In this document: one piece after another, positions 10,701 through 17,099 of the stretch
Numbering within the stretch: position 1 is the first letter of the stretch
Layout: the number at the start of each line of letters is the position of its first letter
Assembly: GCF_002104995.1 (NCBI RefSeq)
Contig: NW_024468450.1
Span: forward strand, 1-17,099
Length of the DNA stretch: 17,099 bases
DNA from: Linderina pennispora
Taxonomy: Eukaryota; Kickxellomycota; Kickxellomycetes; Kickxellales; Kickxellaceae
Direction of reading: 5' to 3'
Notes under the pieces: generated by a model
The model's database searches: none
The model's input: the letters and a program-made list of their open reading frames with translations, nothing else
What the model was told of the DNA's origin: nothing
Made by a program: the position numbers and the translations under genes

Positions 10701-13700
10701 CTGGAAGGATCTGACAGACAATGTCAACAAGATGGCCACCAATTTGACCAACCAAGTGCGCGACATTGCAAATGTCACCAAGGCGATTTCTGCGGGTGAC
10801 TTGACACGCAAGGTTCAAGTTCCGCTGAATGGTGAGATGGGCGAGCTCAAGCAGACCATTAATACCATGGTGGACCAGCTCAGTACGTTTGCTGACGAGG
10901 TCTCGCGTGTTGCCAAAGGAGGTCGGTACCGATGGCAAGCTCGGCGGCAGGCCAATGTCCCGAACGTCGATGGCACTTGGAAGGGATTGACGGACAACGT
11001 CAACAAGATGGCGGACAACTTGACGAACCAGGTCCGAGACATTGCCAATGTCACCAAGGCTATTTCAGCAGGCGATTTGCGCCAGAAAGGTGTCGTCGGA
11101 TCTTAACGGTGAGATGGCAGAGTTGAAGACGACCATTAATACCATGGTGGACCAGCTCAGTACGTTTGCTGACGAGGTGTCGCGTGTGGCCAAGGAGGTC
11201 GGTACCGATGGCAAGCTCGGCGGCCAGGCCAACGTCCCGAATGTCGATGGCACTTGGAAGGACTTGACGGACAACGTCAACAAGATGGCGGACAACCTGA
11301 CGAATCAGGTCAGAGACATCGCCAATGTCACCAAGGCAATCTCAGCCGGCAACCTTAATCTCAAGGTCGAGGTGCCGCTGAACGGCCGAGATGGGCGACC
11401 TGAAGGGCACGATCAACACCATGGTGGACCAGCTCAACACGTTCGCCGCCGAAGTGTCGCGTGTGGCCAAGGAGGTCGGAACTGATGGTCAGCTAGGTGG
11501 ACAAGCCAACGTCCCAAATGTCGACGGTACCTGGAAGGATCTGACAGACAATGTCAACAAGATGGCCACCAATCTGACGAATCAGGTCCGAGACATCGCC
11601 AATGTCACCAAGGCAATCTCAGCTGGCAACCTTAATCTCAAGGTCGAGGTGCCGCTGAAACGGCGAGATGGCGGAGTTGAAAGGACACCATCAACACCAT
11701 GGTGGACCAGCTGAGCACTTTCGCTGGCTGAAGTGTCGCGTGTTGCCAAGGAGGTCGGTACTGATGGACAGCTGGGCGGACAAGCCAACGTCGAGGGTGT
11801 TGATGGCACCTGGAAGTCGCTCACTGACAACGTCAACAAGATGGCAGACAACCTGACCAACCAGGTTCGCTCTATTAGCGAGGTCACAAAGGCTGTTGCG
11901 CTCGCGATTTGACGCAGAAGATCAATGTCGATGCTTTGGTGTGAGATGGCAGAGCTGAAGACGACCATCAACACGATGGTGGACCAGCTGAGCACGTTCG
12001 CTGCTGAGGTGTCGCGTGTCGCTAAGGAGGTTGGTACTGATGGGCAGCTTGGTGGCCAGGCAAATGTTCCCAACGTCGATGGTACCTGGAAGTCGCTCAC
12101 TGACAATGTCAACAAGATGGCAGACAACTTGACCAACCAGGTCGCGATATTGCCAATGTCACCAAGGCTATTTCAGCAGGCGACCTGACGCGCAAGGTCG
12201 AGGTACCGCTGAACGGCGAGATGGGTGAGCTCAAGCAGACCATTAATACCATGGTGGACCAGCTCAGTACGTTTGCTGATGAGGTGTCGCGTGTGGCCAA
12301 GGAGGTTGGTACCGATGGCAAGCTCGGCGGGCAAGCCAATGTCCCGAATGTCGATGGCACTTGGAAGGGGCTAACCGACAACGTGAACACCATGGCTGAA
12401 ACCTGACCAACCAAGTCCTGATATCGCCAATGTCACCAAGGCCATTTCAGCAGGCGATCTGACACGTAAGGTCGAAATTCCGTTGAATGGAGAAATGGCC
12501 GAGCTCAAGCAGACCATCAACACCATGGTGGACCAGCTGAGCACTTTCGCTGCTGAGGTGTCGCGTGTGGCCAAGGAGGTTGGCACCGATGGTCAGCTGG
12601 GCGGACAGGCCAATGTCGACGGCGTCGATGGCACTTGGAAGGATCTGACTGACAATGTCAACAAGATGGCCACCAATCTGACCAACCAGGTGCGTGATAT
12701 CGCCACAGTAACCAAGGCCATTTCAGCAGGCAACTTGAACCTTAAAGTCGAGGTGCCACTCAATGCGAGATGGGAGCTCAAGTCGACCATCAACACCATG
12801 GGACCAGCTGAGCACGTTCGCCGCCGAAGTGTCGCGTGTGGCCAAGGAGGTCGGAACTGATGGGCAGCTCGGTGGACAGGCCAATGTCCCGAATGTCGAC
12901 GGTACCTGGAAGGATCTGACAGATAATGTCAACAAGATGGCGGACAATCTGACGAACCAGGTGCGCGACATTGCAAATGTCACCAAGGCGGTTGCTGCTG
13001 GTGATTTGCGCCAGAAGGTGTCGTCGGATCTTAACGGTGAGATGGCAGAGCTGAAGACGACCATCAACACGATGGTGGACCAGCTGAGCACGTTTTGCCG
13101 CTGAAGTGTCGCGTGTGGCAAAGGAGGTCGGTACTGATGGTCAGCTTGGTGGCCAGGCAAACGTCGAGGGCGTTGACGGCACCTGGAAGTCGCTCACTGA
13201 CAATGTCAACAAGATGGCCGACAACCTGACAAGCCAAGTCCGAGATATCGCTAACGTGACCAAGGCGATTTCAGCAGGCGATCTGACGCGCAAAGTTGAG
13301 ATTCCGCTGAATGGCGAGATGGCAGAGCTGAAGACGACCATCAACACCATGGTAGACCAGCTCAGCATCTTCGCCAAGGAAGTGTCCCGTGTCGCCAAGG
13401 AGGTCGGCACCGATGGTCAGCTCGGTGGCCAGGCAAATGTTCCCAACGTCGACGGCACCTGGAAGGATCTGACCGAAAACGTCAACAAGATGGCAGACAA
13501 CCTGACCAACCAGGTGCGCTCTATCAGCGAGGTCACAAAGGCTGTTGCGCTCGGCGATCTGGACGCAGAAGATCAATGTCGATGCTTTTGGGCGAGATGG
13601 CAGAGCTGAAGACGACCATCAACACCATGGTAGACCAGCTCAGCATCTTCGCCAAGGAAGTGTCCCGTGTCGCCAAGGAGGTCGGCACCGATGGTCAGCT

Positions 13701-16700
13701 CGGTGGCCAGGCAAATGTTCCCAACGTCGATGGTACCTGGAAGTCGCTCACCAACAACGTTAACCGGATGGCTGATAACCTGACAAACCAGGTGCGCGAC
13801 ATTGCGATGGTGACTAAGGCGATTTCGGCCGGTGATCTGACCAAGTTTGTCACTGTTCCTCTAAGCGGCGAAATGGGCGAGCTGAAAGACACAATTAACA
13901 GCATGGTCAAGCGTCTGGCTGTCTTCGCCGCTGAGGTCAATAAGGTTGCCCGTGAGGTCGGCACTGAGGGCAAGCTCGGCGTGCAGGCCCTTGTCCACGA
14001 CGTCGAGGGTGCATGGCTGGAGGTCACGTCCAAGGTCAACACCATGGCTCTCAACCTCACCAACCAGGTACGTGCGTTTGCGCAGATCACAGCGGCCGCC
14101 ACTGGCGGTGACTTTAACTCGATGATCACCGTTGACGCATCTGGCGAGATGGACGCGCTCAAGTCACAGATCAAACCGCATGGTGACATCGCTGCGTGTG
14201 AGTATCGTGCGTAACATGCAGGCCCGCCAGGCAGCCGAGGTAGCCAACCGTGCCAAGAGCGAGTTCCTGGCTAACATGTCGCACGAGGTGCGCACGCCTA
14301 TGAACGGTATCATCGGAATGACTTCGATGACCTTGGAGACCAACCTGACGCATACCCAGCGTGATTCGCTGATGATTGTGTCGAGCCTGTCGAACTCGCT
14401 GTTGTCAATCCTCAATGACCTGCTTGACTTGTCCAAGATTGAGGCTGGTCGCATGAGCATGGAGCAGATTCCATTTGCGCTGCGCAACGCCATGCTGAGT
14501 GTGTTGAAGACCTCTGTCGATCAAGTCGGTGCAGAAGGGTCTCAACGTCTTCTTTATGTGCGATCCTGATATCCCTGACAACGTTGTCGGCGACCCGCAT
14601 CGACTGCGCCAGGTGTTGACTAATCTGGTTGGCAACGCGGTCAAATTTACCAATGAGGGCGAAATCTCGATTAATTGCCGTTGCCTGCAGCGCCAGGGCA
14701 ACGAGCTCACGCTTGAGATCTCAGTCAAGGACACGGGCATTGGCATCCCCAAGGACAAGATTGATGTCGTGTTTGAGACATTCACGCAGGCTGACGGTTC
14801 AACCACTCGTAGATACGGCGGAACGGGTCTGGGTCTCAGCATCTCGCGTAGCCTCTGCCGTCTCCTTGGAGGTGACATCCGCGTCGAGAGCGAATATGGG
14901 CTCGGATCTAACTTTATCTTCACCTGCAAGCTTGAGGCACCTGTGCCTAACTTTGAGTTCTTCGGAGCGTCGCATTCTGCCCTACCGTAACCGCCATGTG
15001 CTGGTTATCTACGACTGCCGCAACAAACCCGGAGGCCAAGGAAATGGTAGTTAAGCTGCGCGAGATGCTCCATTCGTTCCATCTGAGCACAGCGACTGTC
15101 GACACAGCAGAGCAGGCCGAGCGCCTGATTTGGCGCGGAGCACAGCACCGTCCCATGTTTGACACATTCATTGTCGATACAATGCAGACCGCCGATGAGT
15201 TACGGTCCACTGGGCTGACCAACCTGAACTTCATGCCCATTGTCTACTTTGCCGACCCGCGCAACAGCTGCATCAACGTCAACCGCATCATTGAGCTCGG
15301 CATCAACTCGTACATTGACATTCCGTTCGACTACAGCAAGCTTGCCAGCGCGATGCTGCCAGCCCTCGAGACACACTCGCTTATTCCTGATCTGTCCAAG
15401 TACCGCAAGCGCCCCCTGCGCATTCTTCTGGCTGAGGACAATGTGGTCAACCAGAAGCTTGCGCTACGCATCCTGCAAAAGTGCAACCACAAAGTCGAGG
15501 TCGTGTCCAATGGGCAATTGGCAGTAGAGGCCTGTCATGGATACGTGGGAAGCGCAATATGGGACATATACGGCAAGAATATCAGGAAGGACGGCATCCA
15601 ACCCCGGGTCGGAGAACGACAGGAGCGGGCCATCGCATAGTCGTGCCAAGTCCAAGTCGCCGTTTGCCATGGATCCTGACGAGCCGACGCCAACGGATGA
15701 GCGCATCGATTTTATCGGCGATGCCGAGCCAGGGCTCAGTCGCATCACTGAAGTTGACGAGTCTGGAGATGGCGGTGACGCCAACGAGGGTGCCTCTGTC
15801 CAGTCCCAGAGGCTGAAGCAGGTGGGCAGCCGCAGGAAGGCAGCGAGTCCGACAAGCCCAAGGCCGTTGAAGGCACAGTATGCTGACAGCATGTACCCGC
15901 CAGCTGTCAAGGCTCCTGATGACCTGCCACTCGTGCTCGACTCTATCGATATTCCGAACACAGAGGACAAGGAGGCCGACGAGGACAATCCGTACACACA
16001 AACGACCGAGGAAAGCCCCGAGGAGACCAAGCCAGCCGGTGTGCGCGATCCCAAGTCCAAGTTTGCCTGTGTGCCGATGCCGTTCGACATCATCCTGATG
16101 GACATCCAGATGCCAGTAGTCCACGGATTTGAGGCCACCAAGCGGATCCGCAAGTGGGAGGAGAGTGAGGGCGTTGATTTCCGCACGCCGATTATTGCGC
16201 TGACAGCACATGCTATGCTGGGAGATCGCGACCGCTGCCTGTCGTCTGGATGGACGAGTACATCACCAAGCCCCTGCGGTTTGAGACGCTGCTGACGACT
16301 ATCACACGCTTCCAACCGCGGATGTAGATGAGTACGGCGATATTGTGCCCATCGTTGACACGATAAACGACTCGACTGATTCCCAGTCCAACTCTGATGA
16401 CGATGACAGCGACAGCGACGATGAGATGGAGCCGATGCATCCCCGCGACTACTTTGGTCGGGACGATGTGCCATATGGTATCTACGACGATGATGGGTAC
16501 AATGACGACGACGACGACGATGACGACGACGGCGATGACTGTGACGATGATACGGAGAGGTACCGCCGATCGTTCCTGGGCACTGCCTTTGGAAAGCGTG
16601 CCAAGAAGAGCCCAGGGGCAAGTAGCTACCGCGATGCACCGCCTACCATGATTTCGCAGGGCGATCGTGAGCAAAAGACGTCGCAGCAGCGCAAGGCAGG

Positions 16701-17099
16701 CCCGTGCTCTGCGCAAGCAAGTCATGAAGTACAAGCGCGAGTATGGCGAGCACATTACGCGCGGGAAGTGCGATGTCTGGGGTGGAGCAGCAGTTTCCGA
16801 CGGCAAACGCTCAGGCGATATCACTGACTCTGCAGAGAACAGCGACAACGAGGGGGATGCAGCAATGACGACGGCGGCTCTGAAACAGCCTTGGCATCGC
16901 TGAGGCAGCCGAAGAAGTCTGCTTTCAAGCCTCCGAGATGGTGCTGACCGATCGTGACTTTGAAAAGCACAACACTAGCAACTTCTCGATGAAGCAGCTG
17001 AACAACCGGTCGATCTACAACTCGTACTCGATCATGTCGCAGTCAGCCAAGAGCCGCCGCGACCGCAAGCTGGCGCAGTCTGGCAAACAAAAGCAGACC
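1783..17099 (+). CDS. Giant group III (Nik1/Os-1-type) hybrid histidine kinase with 41 HAMP units; 3' end outside window
   Basis: A soluble sensor kinase with no membrane segment seen; the family feeds a Ypd1/Ssk1 phosphorelay to the HOG-type MAPK pathway. Domain order, with residues counted after allowing for frame breaks: low-complexity N-terminus with coiled coil (1-~200), degenerate HAMP (~245-361), 41 HAMP units of 92 residues (362-~4100), HisKA with phosphoacceptor His ~4131, HATPase_c (N-box Asn ~4248), degenerate receiver, receiver with acceptor Asp ~4736 and Lys ~4792 split by a ~183-residue insertion, then an acidic/basic tail to ~5069 at the edge. The start at 1783 has A at -3 and is followed at once by an intron; 1618 is an alternative. 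About 41 indels break the frame, near: 2358, 2515, 2965, 3480, 4664, 4848, 5269, 5396, 6886, 7485, 9948, 10229, 10314, 10916, 10948, 11087, 11386, 11659, 11681, 11727, 11904, 11940, 12142, 12398, 12417, 12764, 12773, 12801, 13094, 13560, 13588, 14173, 14522, 14965, 15026, 15533, 16249, 16317, 16699, 16862 and 16932. No in-frame nonsense change was seen. Family assignment is very secure. Confidence 0.96.
1808..1906 (+). other. Spliceosomal intron (99 bp) in the kinase gene
   Basis: The donor GTGAGT at 1808, a TGCTAAT branch-site match at 1878-1884 and the acceptor ATATAG ending at 1906 form a typical short fungal intron in phase 1. Splicing joins MSAAIQAIG to [11 protein letters not shown]. 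The length is a multiple of three and no stop occurs in frame, so an unspliced message would still be translated with 33 extra Gly/Ser-rich residues. Confidence 0.8.
1907..2600 (+). other. Kinase N-terminal low-complexity region with predicted coiled coil
   Basis: The segment starts [18 protein letters not shown], continues through Ser/Thr-rich sequence (for example [15 protein letters not shown]), then a Gln/Glu-rich helical stretch ([14 protein letters not shown] to about 2345), likely a coiled coil as often found before the HAMP chain in group III kinases. A Ser/Pro/Gly-rich linker follows. There are two frame breaks: an extra G in the run at 2356-2360, and a missing base somewhere in 2500-2535, a stretch that includes a 10-bp direct repeat (CCGGCTGCCA twice, 2501-2520). 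The exact residues across the second break are uncertain. Confidence 0.6.
2602..2965 (+). other. Degenerate N-terminal HAMP-like unit with cysteine cluster
   Basis: The segment [23 protein letters not shown] matches the start of a HAMP unit (compare [10 protein letters not shown] of the array) and is followed by a divergent middle, then [18 protein letters not shown] and a [16 protein letters not shown] linker resembling the array's LGGQANVxxVxGTW. It therefore counts as a worn unit preceding the regular array. Cysteines are arranged CxxCxxxC (2611-2634) and CxxCH (2686-2700), a possible metal site. An extra T near 2964-2966 breaks the frame at its end. Confidence 0.6.
6320..6531 (+). repeat. 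212-bp block identical to 9082-9293
   Basis: By eye these two stretches are identical over 212 bases, covering most of units 13 and 23 (class [16 protein letters not shown]). They lie exactly ten units apart, allowing for the two indels between them. Flanking bases differ at synonymous and other sites, so the shared block points to a recent duplication or gene-conversion tract. Confidence 0.9.
6821..7054 (+). repeat. Block matching 7374-7607 except two one-base indels
   Basis: This spans the end of unit 14 and most of unit 15, and matches the block two units downstream. The only differences are an extra G here (CCAGGG at 6884-6889) and an extra C in the partner (GACCCTG at about 7483-7486). 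Each copy shows the other's break to be a simple one-base insertion. Confidence 0.9.
7242..7477 (+). repeat. 236-bp block identical to 8071-8306
   Basis: By eye the two blocks are identical over 236 bases, three units apart. They run from the [10 protein letters not shown] segment of units 16/19 through the linker [11 protein letters not shown] into the next unit's KAIS segment. Confidence 0.88.
7374..7607 (+). repeat. Partner copy of 6821-7054
   Basis: Matches the earlier block apart from the two insertions described for it. It carries the extra C within GACCCTG that turns GDLTRK into an out-of-frame reading. Confidence 0.9.
7663..7938 (+). repeat. Divergent HAMP unit 18 inside the homogenised core
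   Basis: This unit has [20 protein letters not shown], a [18 protein letters not shown] segment and a linker ending [11 protein letters not shown], unlike its near-identical neighbours. It has no frame break. Its [11 protein letters not shown] linker resembles the diverged edge unit 2 (VAVQVGIDG), so it may be an old unit that escaped homogenisation. Confidence 0.75.
8071..8306 (+). repeat. Partner copy of 7242-7477
   Basis: Second copy of the 236-bp block. Just past its right end the copies diverge in class: the earlier copy continues as GDLTRK, this one as GNLNMK, so a recombination breakpoint falls inside a HAMP body. Confidence 0.88.
8491..9042 (+). repeat. Divergent HAMP units 21 and 22
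   Basis: Unit 21 carries [20 protein letters not shown] and linker [23 protein letters not shown]; unit 22 carries [36 protein letters not shown] and a [16 protein letters not shown] segment. Both differ at many positions from flanking core units and lie in the longest break-free stretch of the gene (7486-9947). Confidence 0.75.
9082..9293 (+). repeat. Partner copy of 6320-6531
   Basis: Second copy of the 212-bp identical block, in unit 23. Identity begins within ADNLTNQVR and ends within LGGQA; the next base differs (C-C in the first copy, C-G here). Confidence 0.9.
10489..10743 (+). repeat. 255-bp block matching 11318-11573 except one insertion
   Basis: Units 28 and 31 (class NLNLK, GDLKG) match over this stretch except for one extra C at 11386/11387 in the downstream copy. 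The offset is three units. Confidence 0.9.
11318..11573 (+). repeat. Partner copy of 10489-10743 with one-base frame break
   Basis: Identical to the upstream copy except for the extra C in AACGGCCGAG, which breaks the frame at NGEMGD. A single indel with no substitutions in about 255 bases favours sequence error or an extremely recent change. Confidence 0.9.
13313..13452 (+). repeat. 140-bp block identical to 13591-13730 in adjacent units
   Basis: The right halves of units 38 and 39 ([27 protein letters not shown]) are identical, whereas the left halves belong to different classes (DLTRKVEIP and LTQKINVDA). This shows exchange with breakpoints inside a unit. Confidence 0.88.
13591..13730 (+). 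repeat. Partner copy of 13313-13452
   Basis: Second copy of the 140-bp block, in unit 39. Just upstream lie two one-base insertions, at about 13560 (CTGGACG) and 13588 (the TTTT run). Confidence 0.88.
14014..14190 (+). repeat. Terminal HAMP unit 41, kinase-proximal
   Basis: [38 protein letters not shown] and [12 protein letters not shown] follow the pattern typical of the last HAMP of group III kinases, which runs straight into the HisKA helix. This fixes the right end of the array and supports orthology with Nik1/Os-1. One extra A in AAA at 14173-14175 breaks the frame just before NRMV. Confidence 0.85.
14240..14460 (+). other. HisKA dimerisation and phosphoacceptor domain
   Basis: The H-box reads [20 protein letters not shown], with the phosphoacceptor His codon at 14282-14284. 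The second helix is [20 protein letters not shown]. The domain follows directly on HAMP unit 41 through a helix ([16 protein letters not shown]). All key residues for an active dimerisation domain are present and there is no frame break inside it. Confidence 0.95.
14595..14930 (+). other. HATPase_c ATP-binding domain
   Basis: Visible motifs are the N-box [16 protein letters not shown] (Mg-binding Asn codon at 14634), the G1 box DTGIGI (14730-14747), the F-box FETF (14772-14783) and the G2 box GGTGLGL (14817-14837). The set is complete, so the kinase core is predicted active. A frame break (one extra base near 14522) lies in the linker before it and another near 14965 after it. Confidence 0.95.
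14980..15390 (+). other. Degenerate receiver (pseudo-receiver) domain
   Basis: [29 protein letters not shown] and [15 protein letters not shown] follow the strand order of a receiver. The paired acidic residues of the first strand are reduced to one Asp, and the conserved Lys is replaced (SYIDIP where TKP is expected). An Asp remains at the position of the acceptor (IVDT). Family knowledge: group III kinases have such a degenerate segment between HATPase_c and the true receiver. One frame break (extra A, about 15026-15028) lies near its start. Confidence 0.7.
15413..15532 (+). other. Receiver domain, N-terminal part
   Basis: [20 protein letters not shown] contains the acidic pair Glu-Asp (codons 15434-15439) that binds Mg. 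It continues through [14 protein letters not shown], the second strand and start of the second helix. The fold is then interrupted by the insertion that begins at about 15533, where an extra base also breaks the frame. Confidence 0.9.
15533..16082 (+). other. Insertion of about 183 residues within the receiver domain
   Basis: Between AVEA and [11 protein letters not shown], where most receivers have only a few residues, lies an open stretch rich in Ser, Pro, Asp, Glu and Lys (for example [47 protein letters not shown]). It reads in one uninterrupted frame from 15537 to 16248, including the following receiver strands. No good acceptor AG directly precedes FDIILMD, so an intron is unlikely. It is probably disordered, with many possible phosphorylation sites. 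Confidence 0.85.
16083..16320 (+). other. Receiver domain, C-terminal part
   Basis: [20 protein letters not shown] carries the phosphoacceptor Asp at 16101-16103. The conserved Thr/Ala region is [18 protein letters not shown]. After one missing base near 16248-16250 comes [15 protein letters not shown] with the conserved Lys codon at 16268-16270. All catalytic residues are present, so the receiver should accept phosphate from the HisKA histidine. Confidence 0.92.
16321..17099 (+). other. Acidic then basic C-terminal tail, running off the window
   Basis: After the receiver the original frame meets TAG at 16325-16327, but an adjacent frame ([19 protein letters not shown]) continues with coding character, suggesting one missing base near 16317. 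It runs through an Asp-rich stretch, then basic sequence ([24 protein letters not shown]), then [18 protein letters not shown] and [15 protein letters not shown] to the window edge. Three further breaks lie near 16699, 16862 and 16932. The exact residues around each break are uncertain, and an alternative is that the protein truly stops at 16327. Confidence 0.6.
16504..16552 (+). repeat. GAC/GAT triplet repeat encoding an Asp run
   Basis: A nearly pure GAC/GAT microsatellite encodes a poly-Asp tract broken by Gly and Cys. Such tracts expand and contract readily, so length variation between strains is expected. Confidence 0.8.

Larger units (their letters stand above)
2966..14190 (+). repeat. 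Array of 41 HAMP units, 276 bp (92 residues) each
   Basis: Each unit reads approximately W-K-x-LTDNVN-x-MA-x-NLTNQVR, then a HAMP body ([31 protein letters not shown]) and a linker ([21 protein letters not shown]-x-G-T). The conserved Trp codons start at 2966, 3242, 3517, 3793, 4069, 4345, 4621, 4899, 5175, 5453, 5729, 6005, 6281, 6557, 6833, 7110, 7386, 7663, 7939, 8215, 8491, 8767, 9043, 9319, 9595, 9871, 10148, 10426, 10702, 10978, 11255, 11532, 11811, 12087, 12362, 12636, 12907, 13184, 13460, 13738 and 14014. Unit classes by HAMP body: DLTRK (units 3, 4, 7, 8, 11, 14, 15, 17, 19, 24, 27, 29, 34, 35, 38); NLNxK (12, 16, 20, 25, 28, 31, 32, 36); LTQKIxVDA (13, 23, 26, 33, 39); DLRQKVSSD (30, 37); divergent (1, 2, 5, 6, 9, 10, 18, 21, 22, 40, 41). 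In this family such units form a rod-like chain that transmits conformational signals to the kinase core; fewer than ten is usual. Confidence 0.95.

Noticed and set aside
4664-13588. Programmed ribosomal frameshifting as an explanation for the many frame changes
   Set aside because: About 41 shifts at varied sequences and in both directions, with near-identical copies lacking the indel in other units, do not fit any known recoding mechanism; small sequence errors explain them.
2966-14190. CRISPR array or transposon-type tandem repeat
   Set aside because: The period is 276 bp with continuous protein-coding constraint and no spacers; the unit translates to a known signalling domain and no transposase, terminal repeats or target duplications were seen.
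2966-14190. Bacterial chemoreceptor or bacterial poly-HAMP protein
   Set aside because: The domain order and terminal HAMP-HisKA junction match fungal group III kinases, and the gene has a canonical fungal intron.
1783-17099. Decayed pseudogene
   Set aside because: No in-frame nonsense substitutions were seen, protein motifs stay intact on both sides of each break, and catalytic residues of all domains are preserved. Real indels cannot be fully excluded without reads.

Overview
The window looks like fungal nuclear DNA. It holds one giant group III (Nik1/Os-1-type) hybrid histidine kinase, a short intron with GTGAGT donor, TGCTAAT branch site and ATATAG acceptor, and AT-rich intergenic DNA next to GC-rich coding DNA. 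An early-diverging fungal lineage is possible, but the sequence alone does not prove it.

Layout: positions 1-868 are AT-rich with no gene I can support. Positions 935-1495 encode a GrpB/UPF0157-family protein on the + strand, interrupted by two compensating single-base frame breaks. Positions 1496-1782 are a short intergenic/promoter region. From 1783 to the right edge (17099) runs a single + strand gene that continues beyond the window. In order it contains: a first exon of 25 bases, a 99-bp intron (1808-1906), a low-complexity N-terminal region with a predicted coiled coil, a degenerate first HAMP with a cysteine cluster, an array of 41 HAMP units of 92 residues (276 bp) each, a HisKA dimerisation/phosphoacceptor domain, a HATPase_c domain, a degenerate receiver, a true receiver split by a Ser/Pro/acidic insertion of about 183 residues, and an acidic then basic C-terminal tail.

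The kinase is broken into many short ORFs by about 41 small indels, mostly single bases in homopolymers. I saw no in-frame nonsense codon. The HAMP array has an exact 276-bp period, and every departure from 276 matches in sign and size the indels deduced from reading frame. Several nearly identical repeat copies differ only by one of these indels. The simplest reading is an intact gene in an error-containing sequence (for example an unpolished long-read assembly), not a pseudogene. After allowing for the breaks, the coding sequence inside the window is about 5,070 codons, far above the roughly 1,300 residues and 5-9 HAMP units usual for this family.

Biology: group III kinases are soluble sensors that use a HAMP chain to control a histidine-to-aspartate phosphorelay feeding the HOG-type osmotic stress MAPK pathway, and are the genetic target of phenylpyrrole/dicarboximide fungicides. 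The standout features here are the roughly 41-unit HAMP chain, apparently expanded and homogenised by recent unequal exchange, and the large insertion inside the receiver.
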